Positions 17,601 to 25,274 of a stretch of 64,000 bases of DNA are shown in pieces. Position 1 is the stretch's first letter; each line of letters opens with the position of its first letter. The notes under the pieces were generated by a model, which was not told the origin of the DNA, searched no databases, and saw only the letters and a list, made by a program, of their open reading frames with translations. Source of the DNA: SBAX01 sp964646605 (GTDB lineage: Bacteria > Planctomycetota > Phycisphaerae > UBA1845). Made by a program: the position numbers and the translations under genes. The stretch is from the NCBI GenBank assembly GCA_964646605.1, contig CAZYEX010000015.1, positions 1 to 64,000 on the forward strand, given 5' to 3'.

Positions 17601-17908
17601 CGTTTCCGCGAGAGGTGCAGATGTTGCTCGAACTGGCGGAGATTCGCGTACACTCCCGCCGGTTCGGAGTGAACTCCATCAGCCTGCGGCCGCCTGACGT
17701 GGTGTTTGCGGTGGACAGTGTCGCCCAGGTCGAGCCTCTGTTCGTCGGGGCCGCGGGGACCGTCCGGGTGCCGGATGGGAAAACGGTTCACTGGCGGCTG
17801 CCGCCCGCGTACTTGGAGAAACCCACGTTGGTCTCGCTATTGCGGAACATGATGGCTCGGGCCGCGGCGCGATTCGTCGCCCAAACGGCGCCCGGAGGCG
17901 GCGCGTGA
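14630..17908 (+). CDS. mfd: Transcription-repair coupling factor Mfd
   Basis: The 1,092-residue length and domain order fit Mfd. An N-terminal UvrB-like region (LFPAWETLSGEGS, RRGDILDLFAPG) is followed by the RNA polymerase-interacting CarD-like domain (KPGEFVVHVLHGIAVYRGL). Next comes a RecG-like translocase with Walker A GDVGYGKTE near residue 571, DEEQ near 672, TATPIPRTL, and GRVGRS. A TRCF C-terminal domain ends the protein. It removes RNA polymerase stalled at DNA lesions and recruits UvrA. Its TGA overlaps the GTG start of the downstream parvulin gene (GTGA), so the two are probably co-translated. Confidence 0.97.
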   Translation: MVITSIASDSRLLRLKERIARGGGVVHARGLWGSSAPMTAAIAAAGASRIFLYVTAHLEEADDARDDLEFFLGTPCELFPAWETLSGEGSTGNEIEAERLRICSLLLSGSQSSTVIVAPIQALMQPVPTPAALRSNTLHLTVARCEDRAGRSPDELLRWAIDRGFERLDMVEAPGDVARRGDILDLFAPGESAPYRIQFDGERIESLRQFDVSSQRSLKVLTEISLCALPRTQDAGTEPPAGFLTYLPDCAVVALDNPSEIQELGRIIRARDAESERLFEVEEVLARCEPFTQLHLSRFGSAATSDEEAFDFGVTSISRFEGAEVDTVGELVRLATEFSVHVVCDNEGERDRLLELVRTRDPAIAGRIHPLIGALHQGFVWVGTGDVLLAHHEIFQRHRQRRRIRRVHAGTPIESWTDLKPGEFVVHVLHGIAVYRGLRTMRKGDSAQQEEFLTLEFSEKAVVHVPTSQIDLVQKYIGAGGRKPQLSTLGGKRWGKQKEKVSESVADLAESLLRIQAIRAQALGTAYPGDTQWQREFEASFLYEETEDQLTVADEIRADLCGVRPMDRLVCGDVGYGKTELAMRAAFKVIEYGRQVAVLVPTTVLAEQHYETFKERMADYPFAIGCLSRFRHASEQKRILEMTRKGQIDVVIGTHRLLSKDVSFADLGLVVIDEEQRFGVEHKERLRAMRETVDVLTLTATPIPRTLHLSMMGIRDISSLQTPPVDRRSIATQVRPFERGLIRDAILRELNRDGQVYFVHNYVQSIAAMAATIGQIVPEARIVFGHGQMKDDDLEDVMHRFVRREADVLVATTIIESGIDIPRVNTIFINRADRFGLADLHQLRGRVGRSSHRAYCYLLLSPDRPVTSKAARRLKTIEEFSELGAGFRIAMRDLEIRGAGNLLGREQSGHIAAVGYDMYCRLLEQTVRRLKNDPDPTPSPVHIDLDVAAHIPPHYILSDRSRIEIYRRVVTCRSSADLAQLEKDLVDAFGPFPREVQMLLELAEIRVHSRRFGVNSISLRPPDVVFAVDSVAQVEPLFVGAAGTVRVPDGKTVHWRLPPAYLEKPTLVSLLRNMMARAAARFVAQTAPGGGA

Positions 17909-19083
17909 CTTCGAACCGGGCGCGAGTGGCTCTCGCCGGACTCGCCGCGTTGGTGTGCGGCTGCGCCGGTCCGATTGCCGGCCCGTCGGGCAAGACCAAC
18001 ACATCCGCGACCCGAGCCAAGCCCGCGAAGAACTCGGCCAGCGTGACCGCGGGCGATTCAGCGTCCGGTCCGGTCTCGCGGATGACCGTTCAGAACGAAA
18101 CCGTCGAGGCGACCGACCTCTGGCGAGGCTTGCGTTCCGAGCTGCAGGCCAAAACCGAGTCCGATTCGCCCCTGGAGTTCCGCACCTTCCTCGCCCAACG
18201 CGCCGCCCAACTCATCTCCGACAAGATCGCCGAGTCGCTACTCTACCAGAAAGCCTCCCTGCGCCAGACGCCCGAGATGGAGAAAAAAATCAACGCCTAC
18301 GTGGACGGCGAAATCCGCAAGGTGGTCACCGCCGACCACGGCGGAATGCAACGACGCTACGAAAAGTACCTGGAATCGCAGGGAACCACGCTCGAAGAGG
18401 CGCGAACACAGTTCCGTCGCCAGTTCATCATCGCCGGCTTTTTGGAGGGCGAAGTGAGGCCCAAAGTCGCCGAGCCGACCCGCGCCGACCTGCTCGCCGC
18501 CTTCGAGAGTCAAAAGGACGCCTGGCGACGACCGGCGCGGCGGAGCATGTCTCTGATTGACGTTCGCGTCGACGAGCTTCTTCCCCAAGGCGTCAACGAA
18601 CCGACCCGAGAGCAGGTCGAGGCCGCACGCGAAGAAGCCCGCTCGCGAATTAAGGCGGCTCTCAGTGAGATCCAAAACGGAAACCCCTTCGCCGAAGTCG
18701 CGCGACGCTACTCGCATGGACACCGGGCCGCGGAGGGCGGCGCCTGGGGATGGGTCAACCCGGAGAGCATCCGCGAGCGATTCCGACCGGCGATCGAAGC
18801 CCTGGATGCACTCGCGGCCGGAAAAAACAGCGACATCCTCGAGACCCCGGACGGGTTCTTCGTGGTTCGATGCGACCGGTTGGAACCGGCGTTCGAACCG
18901 GACTTCGCCGCCGTGCAGCCGCAACTCAAGGAAATCTACTTCCGCCGCGCCTTCAACCAGCGAATCGCCGACCTGGTCTCTGAGCTTCGTTCCAAATCCC
19001 GCGTCGAGCCCGCCGATCTCGAGCGCTACCACGAAGCCGTCGTCCAGGCAGGGTTCGGCGTGATCCAGCCCAACGACCGCTGA
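17905..19083 (+). CDS. Parvulin-type peptidyl-prolyl isomerase lipoprotein (SurA/PpiC-like)
   Basis: The 392-residue protein has a lipoprotein signal (LAGLAALVCGCAG, with cysteines usable as lipobox). It then has a SurA-N-like helical region (about 70-190) and one PpiC rotamase domain (about 210-350) with the conserved pattern FAEVARRYSHGHRAAEGGAWGW and DGFFVVRCD. Such proteins help fold exported proteins at the cell envelope. It overlaps mfd by four bases. The flagellar cluster begins about 340 bp downstream, so it may be functionally separate from it. Confidence 0.87.
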   Translation: MTSNRARVALAGLAALVCGCAGPIAGPSGKTNTSATRAKPAKNSASVTAGDSASGPVSRMTVQNETVEATDLWRGLRSELQAKTESDSPLEFRTFLAQRAAQLISDKIAESLLYQKASLRQTPEMEKKINAYVDGEIRKVVTADHGGMQRRYEKYLESQGTTLEEARTQFRRQFIIAGFLEGEVRPKVAEPTRADLLAAFESQKDAWRRPARRSMSLIDVRVDELLPQGVNEPTREQVEAAREEARSRIKAALSEIQNGNPFAEVARRYSHGHRAAEGGAWGWVNPESIRERFRPAIEALDALAAGKNSDILETPDGFFVVRCDRLEPAFEPDFAAVQPQLKEIYFRRAFNQRIADLVSELRSKSRVEPADLERYHEAVVQAGFGVIQPNDR

Positions 19084-19423
19084 ACTCCCGCGGGGTCACC
19101 GACCAAGGGTGCAGAGCCGCCGGCACGGGCATGACACCATTCTACGAGCGAGCCCGACCCAGGTCGGCCAACCCTGCCTGACCGAGGGCAAGTCCTGCGC
19201 ATCGGCGTCTTGTGAATTTCACGCGGAGACCATTAAGCACGACGCCCAGGGTATATTCGTAATCTATTGTATAACATAAGGTTACAGCAAGTATGCCATC
19301 ACCCATCCAGTGAAAATCCAGGCCTCGCCATCGCTGTGGCACGCCAGTTGACAAGGGGAAACGGGCACACGGCGCGGAAGCACCGCGCGTGGCGGAGAGA
19401 AACCTGTGCGAAGGGGCTCGGAC
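19084..19423. other. Intergenic region before the flagellar cluster
   Basis: I see no convincing protein in this 340-bp stretch. It contains a locally AT-rich patch at about 19251-19280 with a TATAAC hexamer at 19270-19275, and a sigma-54-like element at 19336-19351. It probably carries the promoter of the flagellar operon. Confidence 0.5.
19336..19351 (+). promoter_or_regulatory. Sigma-54-like -24/-12 element upstream of the flagellar operon
   Basis: The sequence TGGCACG-CCAG-TTGAC matches the TGGCACG-N4-TTGC(A/T) consensus with the right spacing, except that the -12 GC reads GA. It lies about 75 bp before the first small gene of the flagellar cluster. Sigma-54 control of flagellar genes is known in several phyla; its use here is inferred. 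Confidence 0.3.
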
Positions 19424-19600
19424 ATGACCGACCGGTCGGATAGTGCCACACTGACGGCACTCGACTGGCAAATGCTGGGGCGACGCATCGCGGCCCGAGC
19501 ATGGGACGAGGCGGACGCGGCGATCCGCCGCCACGCGGATCGCTGCGCCGCATCGCATCAGGACGAAGTCACGGACCGCACGGTGGGAGTCCGATCGTGA
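19424..19600 (+). CDS. Small 58-residue protein, first gene of the flagellar cluster
   Basis: The ATG at 19424 is preceded at good distance by an AAGGGG Shine-Dalgarno sequence. The gene ends in a TGA that overlaps the GTG of flgF (GTGA), which is the junction type used elsewhere in this cluster. The product is soluble and mainly helical in appearance, with a central WQMLGRRIAARAWDEADAAI segment. I do not recognise the family. Its position suggests a flagellar accessory or regulatory role, which is inference. An extension to 19406 (MRRGSD) is possible but would remove the ribosome site. Confidence 0.55.
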   Translation: MTDRSDSATLTALDWQMLGRRIAARAWDEADAAIRRHADRCAASHQDEVTDRTVGVRS

Positions 19601-20364
19601 GCACCTACGGCGTCTGGCTTTCCGCGGCGGGAATGAAAATCAACGAGCATCGCCAGACCCTGCTCGCCAACAACCTCGCCAACGCCCAAACCACGGGCTT
19701 CAAGCACGATCTCGCGGTGGTCATGCAACGCCGCGTCGAGAGCCGTGAGAACGGCGTCGAACGGACCTACGTTCACCCCGTACTGGACGGCCTTTCCGGC
19801 GGCGTGAACGTGCTTCCCGCCTATCACAGCGCCGAACAGGGACCCGTCGAGTGGACCGGCAAACCGCTGGATGTAGCCGTGGAAGGCGAAGGGTTCTTCG
19901 CCGTCGGCGACGGAGAGGTCACGCGCTACACCCGCAACGGCGAATTCGCGGTCAACGCCGAGGGCGAACTGGTGCTCGCCAACGAGGCCGGTCGCTGGCG
20001 GATTCTTGACCTAGCCGGCGGTCCGATTCGCATCGACCCGACCCTCGGCGAGCCCGTGGTGTCAGGAAATGGCACTGTGCGCCAAGGCAACAACGTCGCC
20101 GGACAAATCGGGCTGATGACCACGCAAAACCCTCGGACCTTGCGTAAGGTCGGCGAGAACCTCTTCGAGTCCCTGGGCGGCGAGATGGTCCCCGCCAAGG
20201 GTAAGCTTCTTTCCGGATCGCGCGAGGGTTCGAGCTTCAACGTCATGCAGGGCCTGGCCTCGATGATCGAGGTCTCGCGGGCCTATCAGATGAACGCCAC
20301 CATGATCCAGCTTCAGGATCAACTGACGCAGCAAGCGGTGGGGACGCTGGGACGAGCGGCGTAG
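19597..20364 (+). CDS. flgF: Flagellar basal-body rod protein FlgF/FlgG-type
   Basis: The GTG at 19597 gives 255 residues. The N-terminal rod signature (VSTYGVWLSAAGMKINEHRQ, then LLANNLANAQTTGFKHD) and the C-terminal FlgG-like domain (GLASMIEVSRAYQMNATMIQ) are present, with the middle EGEGFFAVGDGEVTRYTRNGEF. The protein builds the proximal-distal rod that crosses the periplasm. It is the first of two tandem rod genes, and the copy closer to FlgG follows 12 bp downstream. An in-frame upstream extension to 19501 overlaps the small gene and lacks similarity. Confidence 0.88.
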   Translation: MSTYGVWLSAAGMKINEHRQTLLANNLANAQTTGFKHDLAVVMQRRVESRENGVERTYVHPVLDGLSGGVNVLPAYHSAEQGPVEWTGKPLDVAVEGEGFFAVGDGEVTRYTRNGEFAVNAEGELVLANEAGRWRILDLAGGPIRIDPTLGEPVVSGNGTVRQGNNVAGQIGLMTTQNPRTLRKVGENLFESLGGEMVPAKGKLLSGSREGSSFNVMQGLASMIEVSRAYQMNATMIQLQDQLTQQAVGTLGRAA

Positions 20365-20376
20365 AGACAAATCGTT

Positions 20377-21186
20377 ATGGCCATCACCGCACTACATGCC
20401 GCCGCCTCGGGAATGCGAGCCCTCGACGAGAAGCTCAACGTCGTGGCCAACAACCTCGCCAACATCAACACCCACGGCTTCAAACGCTCGCGGGTCAACT
20501 TCGAGGACCTCCTCTATCAGGTGAAACGCGAGCCCGGCATACCCAACGCCAACGACGAACCCATCCCCCACGGCATCCTCGTGGGGACCGGCGTGAAGGT
20601 CTCCGGAACGCAGCTCAATTTCGAGCACGGCACCGTGGACCCCACCGGCCGACCGCTCGATTGGCAGATCGAAGGCGAGGGGTTCTTCCAGGTCACCACC
20701 ATCCAGGACGGCGCGGAGTTGACTGCCTATACCCGGGCCGGGAACTTCGCCCAGAACGCGGTCGGCAACATCGTCCTGGCCAACAGCGATGGGTCGATCC
20801 TCGAACCTCCGGTCAATATCCCGCCCGACGCCATCGAAGTCACCGTCGGGCGCAACGGCGAGGTCCGCGTTCGACAGGAAGGCTCCAACACCCTCAACGT
20901 CGTCGGACAGGTTCAGCTTGCCCGCTTCGTAAACTCCGAAGGCCTCAAGCAGATCGGGCGGAACCTATACCTGGAAACCGACGCCTCGGGCGCCGCCGTC
21001 TCCGGCGAGCCGCAGAGCGACGGCTTGGGCGCTATCGCCCAGGGGAACTTGGAAATGAGCAACGTGGACCCGGTGCGCGAGTTGATCGACCTCATCACCA
21101 CGCAGCGGGCCTTTGAGTTGAACAGTCAGTCGATCAAGAGCGCCGACGAGTCGCTCCAGATCGTTTCGAACTTGAGAAGGTTCTAA
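20377..21186 (+). CDS. flgG: Flagellar distal rod protein FlgG
   Basis: The 269-residue length and motifs fit FlgG: MAITALHAAASGMRALDEKL, then VVANNLANINTHGFKRSR, the middle GEGFFQVT with AYTRAGNFAQNAVG, and the C-terminal NVDPVRELIDLITTQRAFE-type tail with SADESLQIVSNLRR. It forms the distal rod that joins the hook. It sits 12 bp after flgF. A repeat-bearing ~110-bp gap separates it from flgA. Confidence 0.95.
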   Translation: MAITALHAAASGMRALDEKLNVVANNLANINTHGFKRSRVNFEDLLYQVKREPGIPNANDEPIPHGILVGTGVKVSGTQLNFEHGTVDPTGRPLDWQIEGEGFFQVTTIQDGAELTAYTRAGNFAQNAVGNIVLANSDGSILEPPVNIPPDAIEVTVGRNGEVRVRQEGSNTLNVVGQVQLARFVNSEGLKQIGRNLYLETDASGAAVSGEPQSDGLGAIAQGNLEMSNVDPVRELIDLITTQRAFELNSQSIKSADESLQIVSNLRRF

Positions 21187-21217
21187 CCATAGGGAGATAA
21201 GACCCATTTGAGCGAGC

Positions 21218-21235
21218 CGCGGGCTTAAGCCCGCG
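21218..21235. repeat. Perfect 18-bp palindrome CGCGGGCTTAAGCCCGCG
   Basis: The flgG-flgA gap contains this self-complementary sequence followed by CGGACC. A partial copy (GAGCCCGCGCGGAC) appears again just upstream of flgL at about 27043. It resembles a dispersed intergenic element more than a terminator, as there is no T-run. Confidence 0.6.
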
Positions 21236-21295
21236 CGGACCCACGCGAACGCCGGAACCTCCGGCTCGCGAATCGGCGGAAACGTGCAGGATGCC

Positions 21296-22483
21296 ATGAT
21301 GATGCGCAAGGATTGCGAATTCGCAGGACGCGCCCACGCCCGATCGGGTGGAACCCGGTCGGAGCGACCGCCGCGCTCTCTCCACGCCACGCGACTGACT
21401 CTCACCGCCGCGTGGTTCACCCTCCTCGCATCCTCTCCCGTCTTTGCGGGGACGCTACGTCTTTGGCCCGCCGCCGTCGTCGTCGAGGATGCCCTCCGCA
21501 TCGACGAACTCTGCGAGCTGCGCGGATTCGATCCGGAAACGGAGCGCCGACTGAGCAAACTGAAGGTTGCCGACGCCCCGGCGCCGGGCGGCTCGCGACT
21601 GGTCTCCATCGAGCTGATCCGTTCGGCATTGACCGCGGGCGGCGCCAACCTGGCGCAGATCACCCTCAGCGGCGCTACACAGTGCGCCGTTTCCAGACCC
21701 GATCGACCGGCCCCAACGCCTGATGCGAAAGCCGGTTCGCAAGGTTCCAAACCGTCCACCAAGCGCAGCACCGACCTGGCAGCCGCCCCCGCAACCGAGG
21801 CGCCGCCGACTCACACCCTACGACAAGCGGTGATCGACCACTTCAACGCCGAGTTCGCCCGATACACGGGAACCGCGGAAGTGGTGTTCGACCGCACCTC
21901 CGAGCAGGTTCTCGATCTCTCCGGTCCCAGTTACGAATTCAAGATCCGCCGTCGAGGCCAGCCCCTGGGCCTTTGCCCCATGGAGGTCGAGGTCGTATCC
22001 GCCGGACGCTCCGTGCAAACCGTCCCCTTGGTCGCACAGGTCTCGCTGATCCGTCGAGCGGTCGTTGCGCGACGCACCATCAACCAGGATGCGGCGGTCC
22101 AGCCCGCGGACGTTGAATCCGCATCGCTCACCTTCACGCGCCTGGACAAGCTCGGAGTGGACGAACTTGCCGCCGTTGTCGGCCAGCGAGCGAAACGCGT
22201 CATTCCCGCAGGTTCGTTGCTGGAAGCGGAAATGTTGGAATCCGTCCCGCTGGTCCTTCGCGGACAACTCGTGACTCTGACATCCGTCGCCGGAGGAATC
22301 CGCGTCGTGACCACGGCCAAAGCCGCGCAGGACGGACGATTCGGAGATCTCATCAAAGTCCGCTCCGTGGATGACAAGCGTCTGGAATTCGATGCCCAGG
22401 TCGCGGCTCCCGGCGAAGTCCGCCTGGGAGTCCCCTCGCGCGAAGCAGCCGACGAGAAATTGGCTCTGGGAGGTCAGCCGTGA
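21296..22483 (+). CDS. flgA: Flagellar P-ring assembly chaperone FlgA
   Basis: The ATG at 21296 has a GCAGGA ribosome site five bases upstream. The product has a signal peptide (LTLTAAWFTLLASSPVFAG), an N-terminal FlgA domain, an alanine/proline/lysine-rich linker at about 140-180, and the C-terminal SAF/ChapFlgA region (VVARRTINQDAAVQPADVES, then KRVIPAGSLLEAEML and VRSVDDKRLEFDAQV). At about 395 residues it is longer than most FlgA proteins (220-240), mostly because of the linker and the extra N-terminal domain. It helps FlgI assemble the P ring. Its TGA overlaps the GTG of flgH. Confidence 0.9.
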   Translation: MMMRKDCEFAGRAHARSGGTRSERPPRSLHATRLTLTAAWFTLLASSPVFAGTLRLWPAAVVVEDALRIDELCELRGFDPETERRLSKLKVADAPAPGGSRLVSIELIRSALTAGGANLAQITLSGATQCAVSRPDRPAPTPDAKAGSQGSKPSTKRSTDLAAAPATEAPPTHTLRQAVIDHFNAEFARYTGTAEVVFDRTSEQVLDLSGPSYEFKIRRRGQPLGLCPMEVEVVSAGRSVQTVPLVAQVSLIRRAVVARRTINQDAAVQPADVESASLTFTRLDKLGVDELAAVVGQRAKRVIPAGSLLEAEMLESVPLVLRGQLVTLTSVAGGIRVVTTAKAAQDGRFGDLIKVRSVDDKRLEFDAQVAAPGEVRLGVPSREAADEKLALGGQP

Positions 22484-23184
22484 CCACCCGCCTCGCCTTG
22501 TTGACCGTCGCGATCCTCGCCACGTCCGCGTCGGCGCAGACATCCTCGCTCGGCGCGCGACAGCGCCAGTCCGGTTTGCCCGCGCCCGCCGCCATCGACA
22601 TGCGCGAGGCCCACGCCAAACCGCGCAACCCGGTCTACGAACGTTTCGCCTGGATCGCCTCCACACCCTTGCCGCCCAAGACCTTCAAACCCGGCGACCT
22701 GCTGACGGTCATCGTCCGCGAGCAGCGAAAGTGGGAGGCCGACGCCGACCTCGAAACCAAGAGCAAGTTCAACGTGACGAGCGAGCTCGACGCCTTCGTC
22801 AAGCCGACCCAAGGTGGTTTGGGCTCCGCCGCGTTCCGCCGAGGTCAGCCCAACATCGACTACAAGTACAATCAAAAGCTCAAGAACGAGGGCGATTCCT
22901 CGCGCGAGGACAAGCTCACCACGCGGTTGACCGGTCGTATCATCGACGTGAAACCCAACGGCCTGCTGGTGGTCGAGGGACGTGCGAAAGTGACCCACGA
23001 CGACGAAGTCAGCGAGATCACCTTGACCGGCATCTGCCGCAAGGAGGACGTCACCGCCGACAACACCGTCCTCAGCACGCAGATCGCGGACAAGGAAGTC
23101 GTGGTGCGAAACAGCGGCGCTCTGCGCTCCGCGGCGTCCCGCGGATGGATTACGAAAATCCTGGACATGTTCAAGCCGTTCTAA
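22480..23184 (+). CDS. flgH: Flagellar L-ring protein FlgH
   Basis: The 234-residue protein has the FlgH core: KTFKPGDLLTVIVREQRKW, then LTTRLTGRIIDVKPNGLLVVEG and GICRKEDVTADNTVLSTQIAD. It forms the outer-membrane ring around the rod, which implies a diderm envelope. Unlike enterobacterial FlgH it shows no lipobox; the signal peptide ends in an ATSASAQ signal-peptidase I-like site. It starts with GTG overlapping the flgA stop. The usual order flgA-flgH-flgI is kept. Confidence 0.93.
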   Translation: MTTRLALLTVAILATSASAQTSSLGARQRQSGLPAPAAIDMREAHAKPRNPVYERFAWIASTPLPPKTFKPGDLLTVIVREQRKWEADADLETKSKFNVTSELDAFVKPTQGGLGSAAFRRGQPNIDYKYNQKLKNEGDSSREDKLTTRLTGRIIDVKPNGLLVVEGRAKVTHDDEVSEITLTGICRKEDVTADNTVLSTQIADKEVVVRNSGALRSAASRGWITKILDMFKPF

Positions 23185-23188
23185 TGTC

Positions 23189-24421
23189 ATGAAGTTCAAA
23201 GTTCAAAGTTCGAAGTTCGAAGCCGGTATGCGGGTGGACCGCTCGCCGAGCGTACCTTCTCGCTTGAGGGATGTTTTTGAACTTCGCACTTTGAACTTCG
23301 CACTTCGCGGTGCCTTCGCGTTTCTACTGCTGGTGCGGTTCGCCAGCGCCCAGATCCCCACCGCCCGCGTCGGCGACGTGACCCATCTCCAGGGCCAAGG
23401 GCGAAACACGCTGCTCGGTTACGGCCTGGTCACCGGATTGGACAAGACCGGCGACGGGAGCAAATTCCTCCCCACCATGAAGGCCGTTGCGGAACTGATG
23501 CGCCGCTTCGGCGCCGACATCGAATCCATCGAGGACGTCGAAGGAAGCAAGAACACCGCCATCGTCATGCTCGAAGTCACCATACCCGAAAACGGCGGGC
23601 GCGAGGGCGAACTGCTCGATGTCGCCGTCACCGCCGTCGCCGCGAAGAGTCTCGAAGGCGGCCGACTGCTCCCCACTCCGCTCGTTTATCACGATCGCAG
23701 CGTGGAGGGCTTGTTCGGATTCGCCTCCGGGCCCGTCACCGTGGACCCCGTGATCCTCACCCACGGAGTCGTACGCGACGGGGCCCGCCTGGAGCGAGAC
23801 CTCTTCACCCACGTCATCGCCACAGGTGTCGACCTGAAAAACATCGGGCTGAGCAGCCCCTGGATTCAACCCGAAGAAACCTACATCACCTTGGTCCTCG
23901 ACGACTCCCATGCGGGTTGGTCGATGGCCGCCTCCGTCGCCCAAGCGGTGGACAAAGAGCTCAACGTTTCCGCGGATGCCGAGCGCGTGGCACTGGCCGT
24001 GGACAGCAAGAACGTCGTCGTACTCCTGCCCAAGCATCAACGCGGCGACCCGGCCTCCTGGATTCGAGACGTCGAACGCACCCCCATCCTCATGGAATCC
24101 GGCGAGGCCCGTGTCAACATCAACCGCCGCGCGGGAACCATCGTGGTCACGGGGGATACCCGCATTTCCCCGGTGGTGATCTCGCAACTCGGGCTGACGG
24201 TCACGGTCGCCAATCCCGAGGCCGAGGGAAAAGTGTCCGTCCCTGCAACCCTCCAACAGGAGTTCGTCGCCGTCGATTCGGGAACGAATCGCCAGGCCAA
24301 TGTCCGCGACCTGCTCGAAGCCCTCAATCGCCTGAAGGTCCCCTTCAAGGACCGCGTTTCGATCCTCGAAGAGATTCACCGCGCCGGCAAGCTCCATGCC
24401 CGGCTGATGTATGAGGGATGA
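23189..24421 (+). CDS. flgI: Flagellar P-ring protein FlgI with repeat-derived N-terminal extension
   Basis: The FlgI body is unambiguous: RVGDVTHLQGQGRNTLLGYG, LVTGLDKTGDGS, GRLLPTPL, GEARVNINRRAGTIVVTGD, and a C-terminal LLEALNRLKVPFKDRVSILEEI. It forms the periplasmic P ring. The start is uncertain. The longest frame begins at 23189, but residues 1-34 are translated from heptanucleotide repeats (KFKVQSSKFE, FELRTLNFAL). A TTG at 23291 would give 376 residues, near the family norm, and start directly at the signal peptide (LRGAFAFLLLVRFASAQ). An ATG at 23228 is a third choice. None has a strong ribosome site. flgH ends five bases before the longest start. Confidence 0.92.
   Translation: MKFKVQSSKFEAGMRVDRSPSVPSRLRDVFELRTLNFALRGAFAFLLLVRFASAQIPTARVGDVTHLQGQGRNTLLGYGLVTGLDKTGDGSKFLPTMKAVAELMRRFGADIESIEDVEGSKNTAIVMLEVTIPENGGREGELLDVAVTAVAAKSLEGGRLLPTPLVYHDRSVEGLFGFASGPVTVDPVILTHGVVRDGARLERDLFTHVIATGVDLKNIGLSSPWIQPEETYITLVLDDSHAGWSMAASVAQAVDKELNVSADAERVALAVDSKNVVVLLPKHQRGDPASWIRDVERTPILMESGEARVNINRRAGTIVVTGDTRISPVVISQLGLTVTVANPEAEGKVSVPATLQQEFVAVDSGTNRQANVRDLLEALNRLKVPFKDRVSILEEIHRAGKLHARLMYEG
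23193..23304. repeat. Pair of heptanucleotide arrays in inverted orientation at the start of flgI
   Basis: Positions 23193-23220 hold four units (AGTTCAA twice, AGTTCGA twice). Positions 23277-23304 hold TTGAACT, TCGCACT, TTGAACT, TCGCACT, which contain the reverse complement of AGTTCAA. The arms are separated by about 56 bp and could pair in the mRNA leader of flgI. Confidence 0.85.
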
Positions 24422-24753
24422 AGATGAACATTCCGGCTACCAACAGTTTCGGACTCACCAAGAACCCGGTGGAAGGTGATTTGCACCGTCTCCGCGAGGC
24501 GACGGGCCAGATCGTCGGATCCGTCTTCTTCGGAACGCTGTTGAAAAGTATGCGCGAGAGCAAACTCCAAGGCCCCTTCGGCCACGGCGGACGCGGCGAA
24601 GAGGTCTTCGCCGGACAGCTCCACGGCATCTGGGCCGAAAAAGCCGGCCAAACGACAAAGGGCGGAATCGCCGACGCGCTCTACAACCGCTTGTCGCATC
24701 AGCAAAAACTCATCCGTGCCTCTCGCGCGGCGATGGGAGGCGACCAAGAATGA
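24418..24753 (+). CDS. flgJ: Rod-binding protein, FlgJ N-terminal-domain type
   Basis: The 111-residue protein matches only the rod-scaffold half of FlgJ (LREATGQIVGSVFFGTLLKSMRES, then EEVFAGQLHGIWAEKAG and ADALYNRLSHQ). The muramidase domain of enterobacterial FlgJ is absent, as is common outside gammaproteobacteria. It probably caps the growing rod. The ATG overlaps the flgI stop, and its own stop overlaps the ATG of the next gene, so translation is likely coupled along flgI-flgJ-flgN. Confidence 0.85.
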   Translation: MKMNIPATNSFGLTKNPVEGDLHRLREATGQIVGSVFFGTLLKSMRESKLQGPFGHGGRGEEVFAGQLHGIWAEKAGQTTKGGIADALYNRLSHQQKLIRASRAAMGGDQE

Positions 24754-25271
24754 ACCAACCCCTCAGCGAGCGCCGTTTCCGTGACCTGCTCGAGATTTTC
24801 GAACAGTTGCGAAACCTCAACGACCAGCTTTTCACCCTCATCGACGCAAAGATCGCTGCCATGAAATCGGCGGATACTTCGGCGCTGACCGCATTCGCCG
24901 AGAAGGAGCGAGTGCTGACCGAGCGCCTGCGCGAGCGGGAGGGTCTTCGTGCCCAGTTTATGGACGCCGTGGGCATCGAACTCGGGCTCCCCCAGCGGGC
25001 CGGTCGCACGCTCACCATGTCGCAGCTCGCCGCCCGCTTGGACGGCCCGCAGAGCGCCAAGTTGATCGTCGTCGCCGACCGCCTGCGCAGCGCCGTCGGC
25101 CAGGTCCTTCAGGCCAACCGCGTTGCCGGCGCCGTCTCCCGCGAGATCCTCAACCATCTGAAATGGATCTTCGCCGCGGTCCGTCCGCGCGAAGAAAAAC
25201 CGGAACTCTACTCGGGCGCCGGCGTACCCCTCGGCCGATCGGGCGCCGCGATGTTGGAAGTGGTGGGCTAG
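24750..25271 (+). CDS. flgN: FlgN-like export chaperone for hook-junction proteins
   Basis: The 173-residue protein is helical, with an N-terminal heptad pattern (RFRDLLEIFEQLRNLNDQLFTL) and a glutamate/arginine-rich helix, as in FlgN chaperones that escort FlgK and FlgL to the export gate. It lies directly before flgK (four-base ATGA overlap upstream, three bases downstream), the usual FlgN location. Sequence conservation in this family is weak, so the call rests partly on context. Confidence 0.75.
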   Translation: MNQPLSERRFRDLLEIFEQLRNLNDQLFTLIDAKIAAMKSADTSALTAFAEKERVLTERLREREGLRAQFMDAVGIELGLPQRAGRTLTMSQLAARLDGPQSAKLIVVADRLRSAVGQVLQANRVAGAVSREILNHLKWIFAAVRPREEKPELYSGAGVPLGRSGAAMLEVVG

Positions 25272-25274
25272 ACC

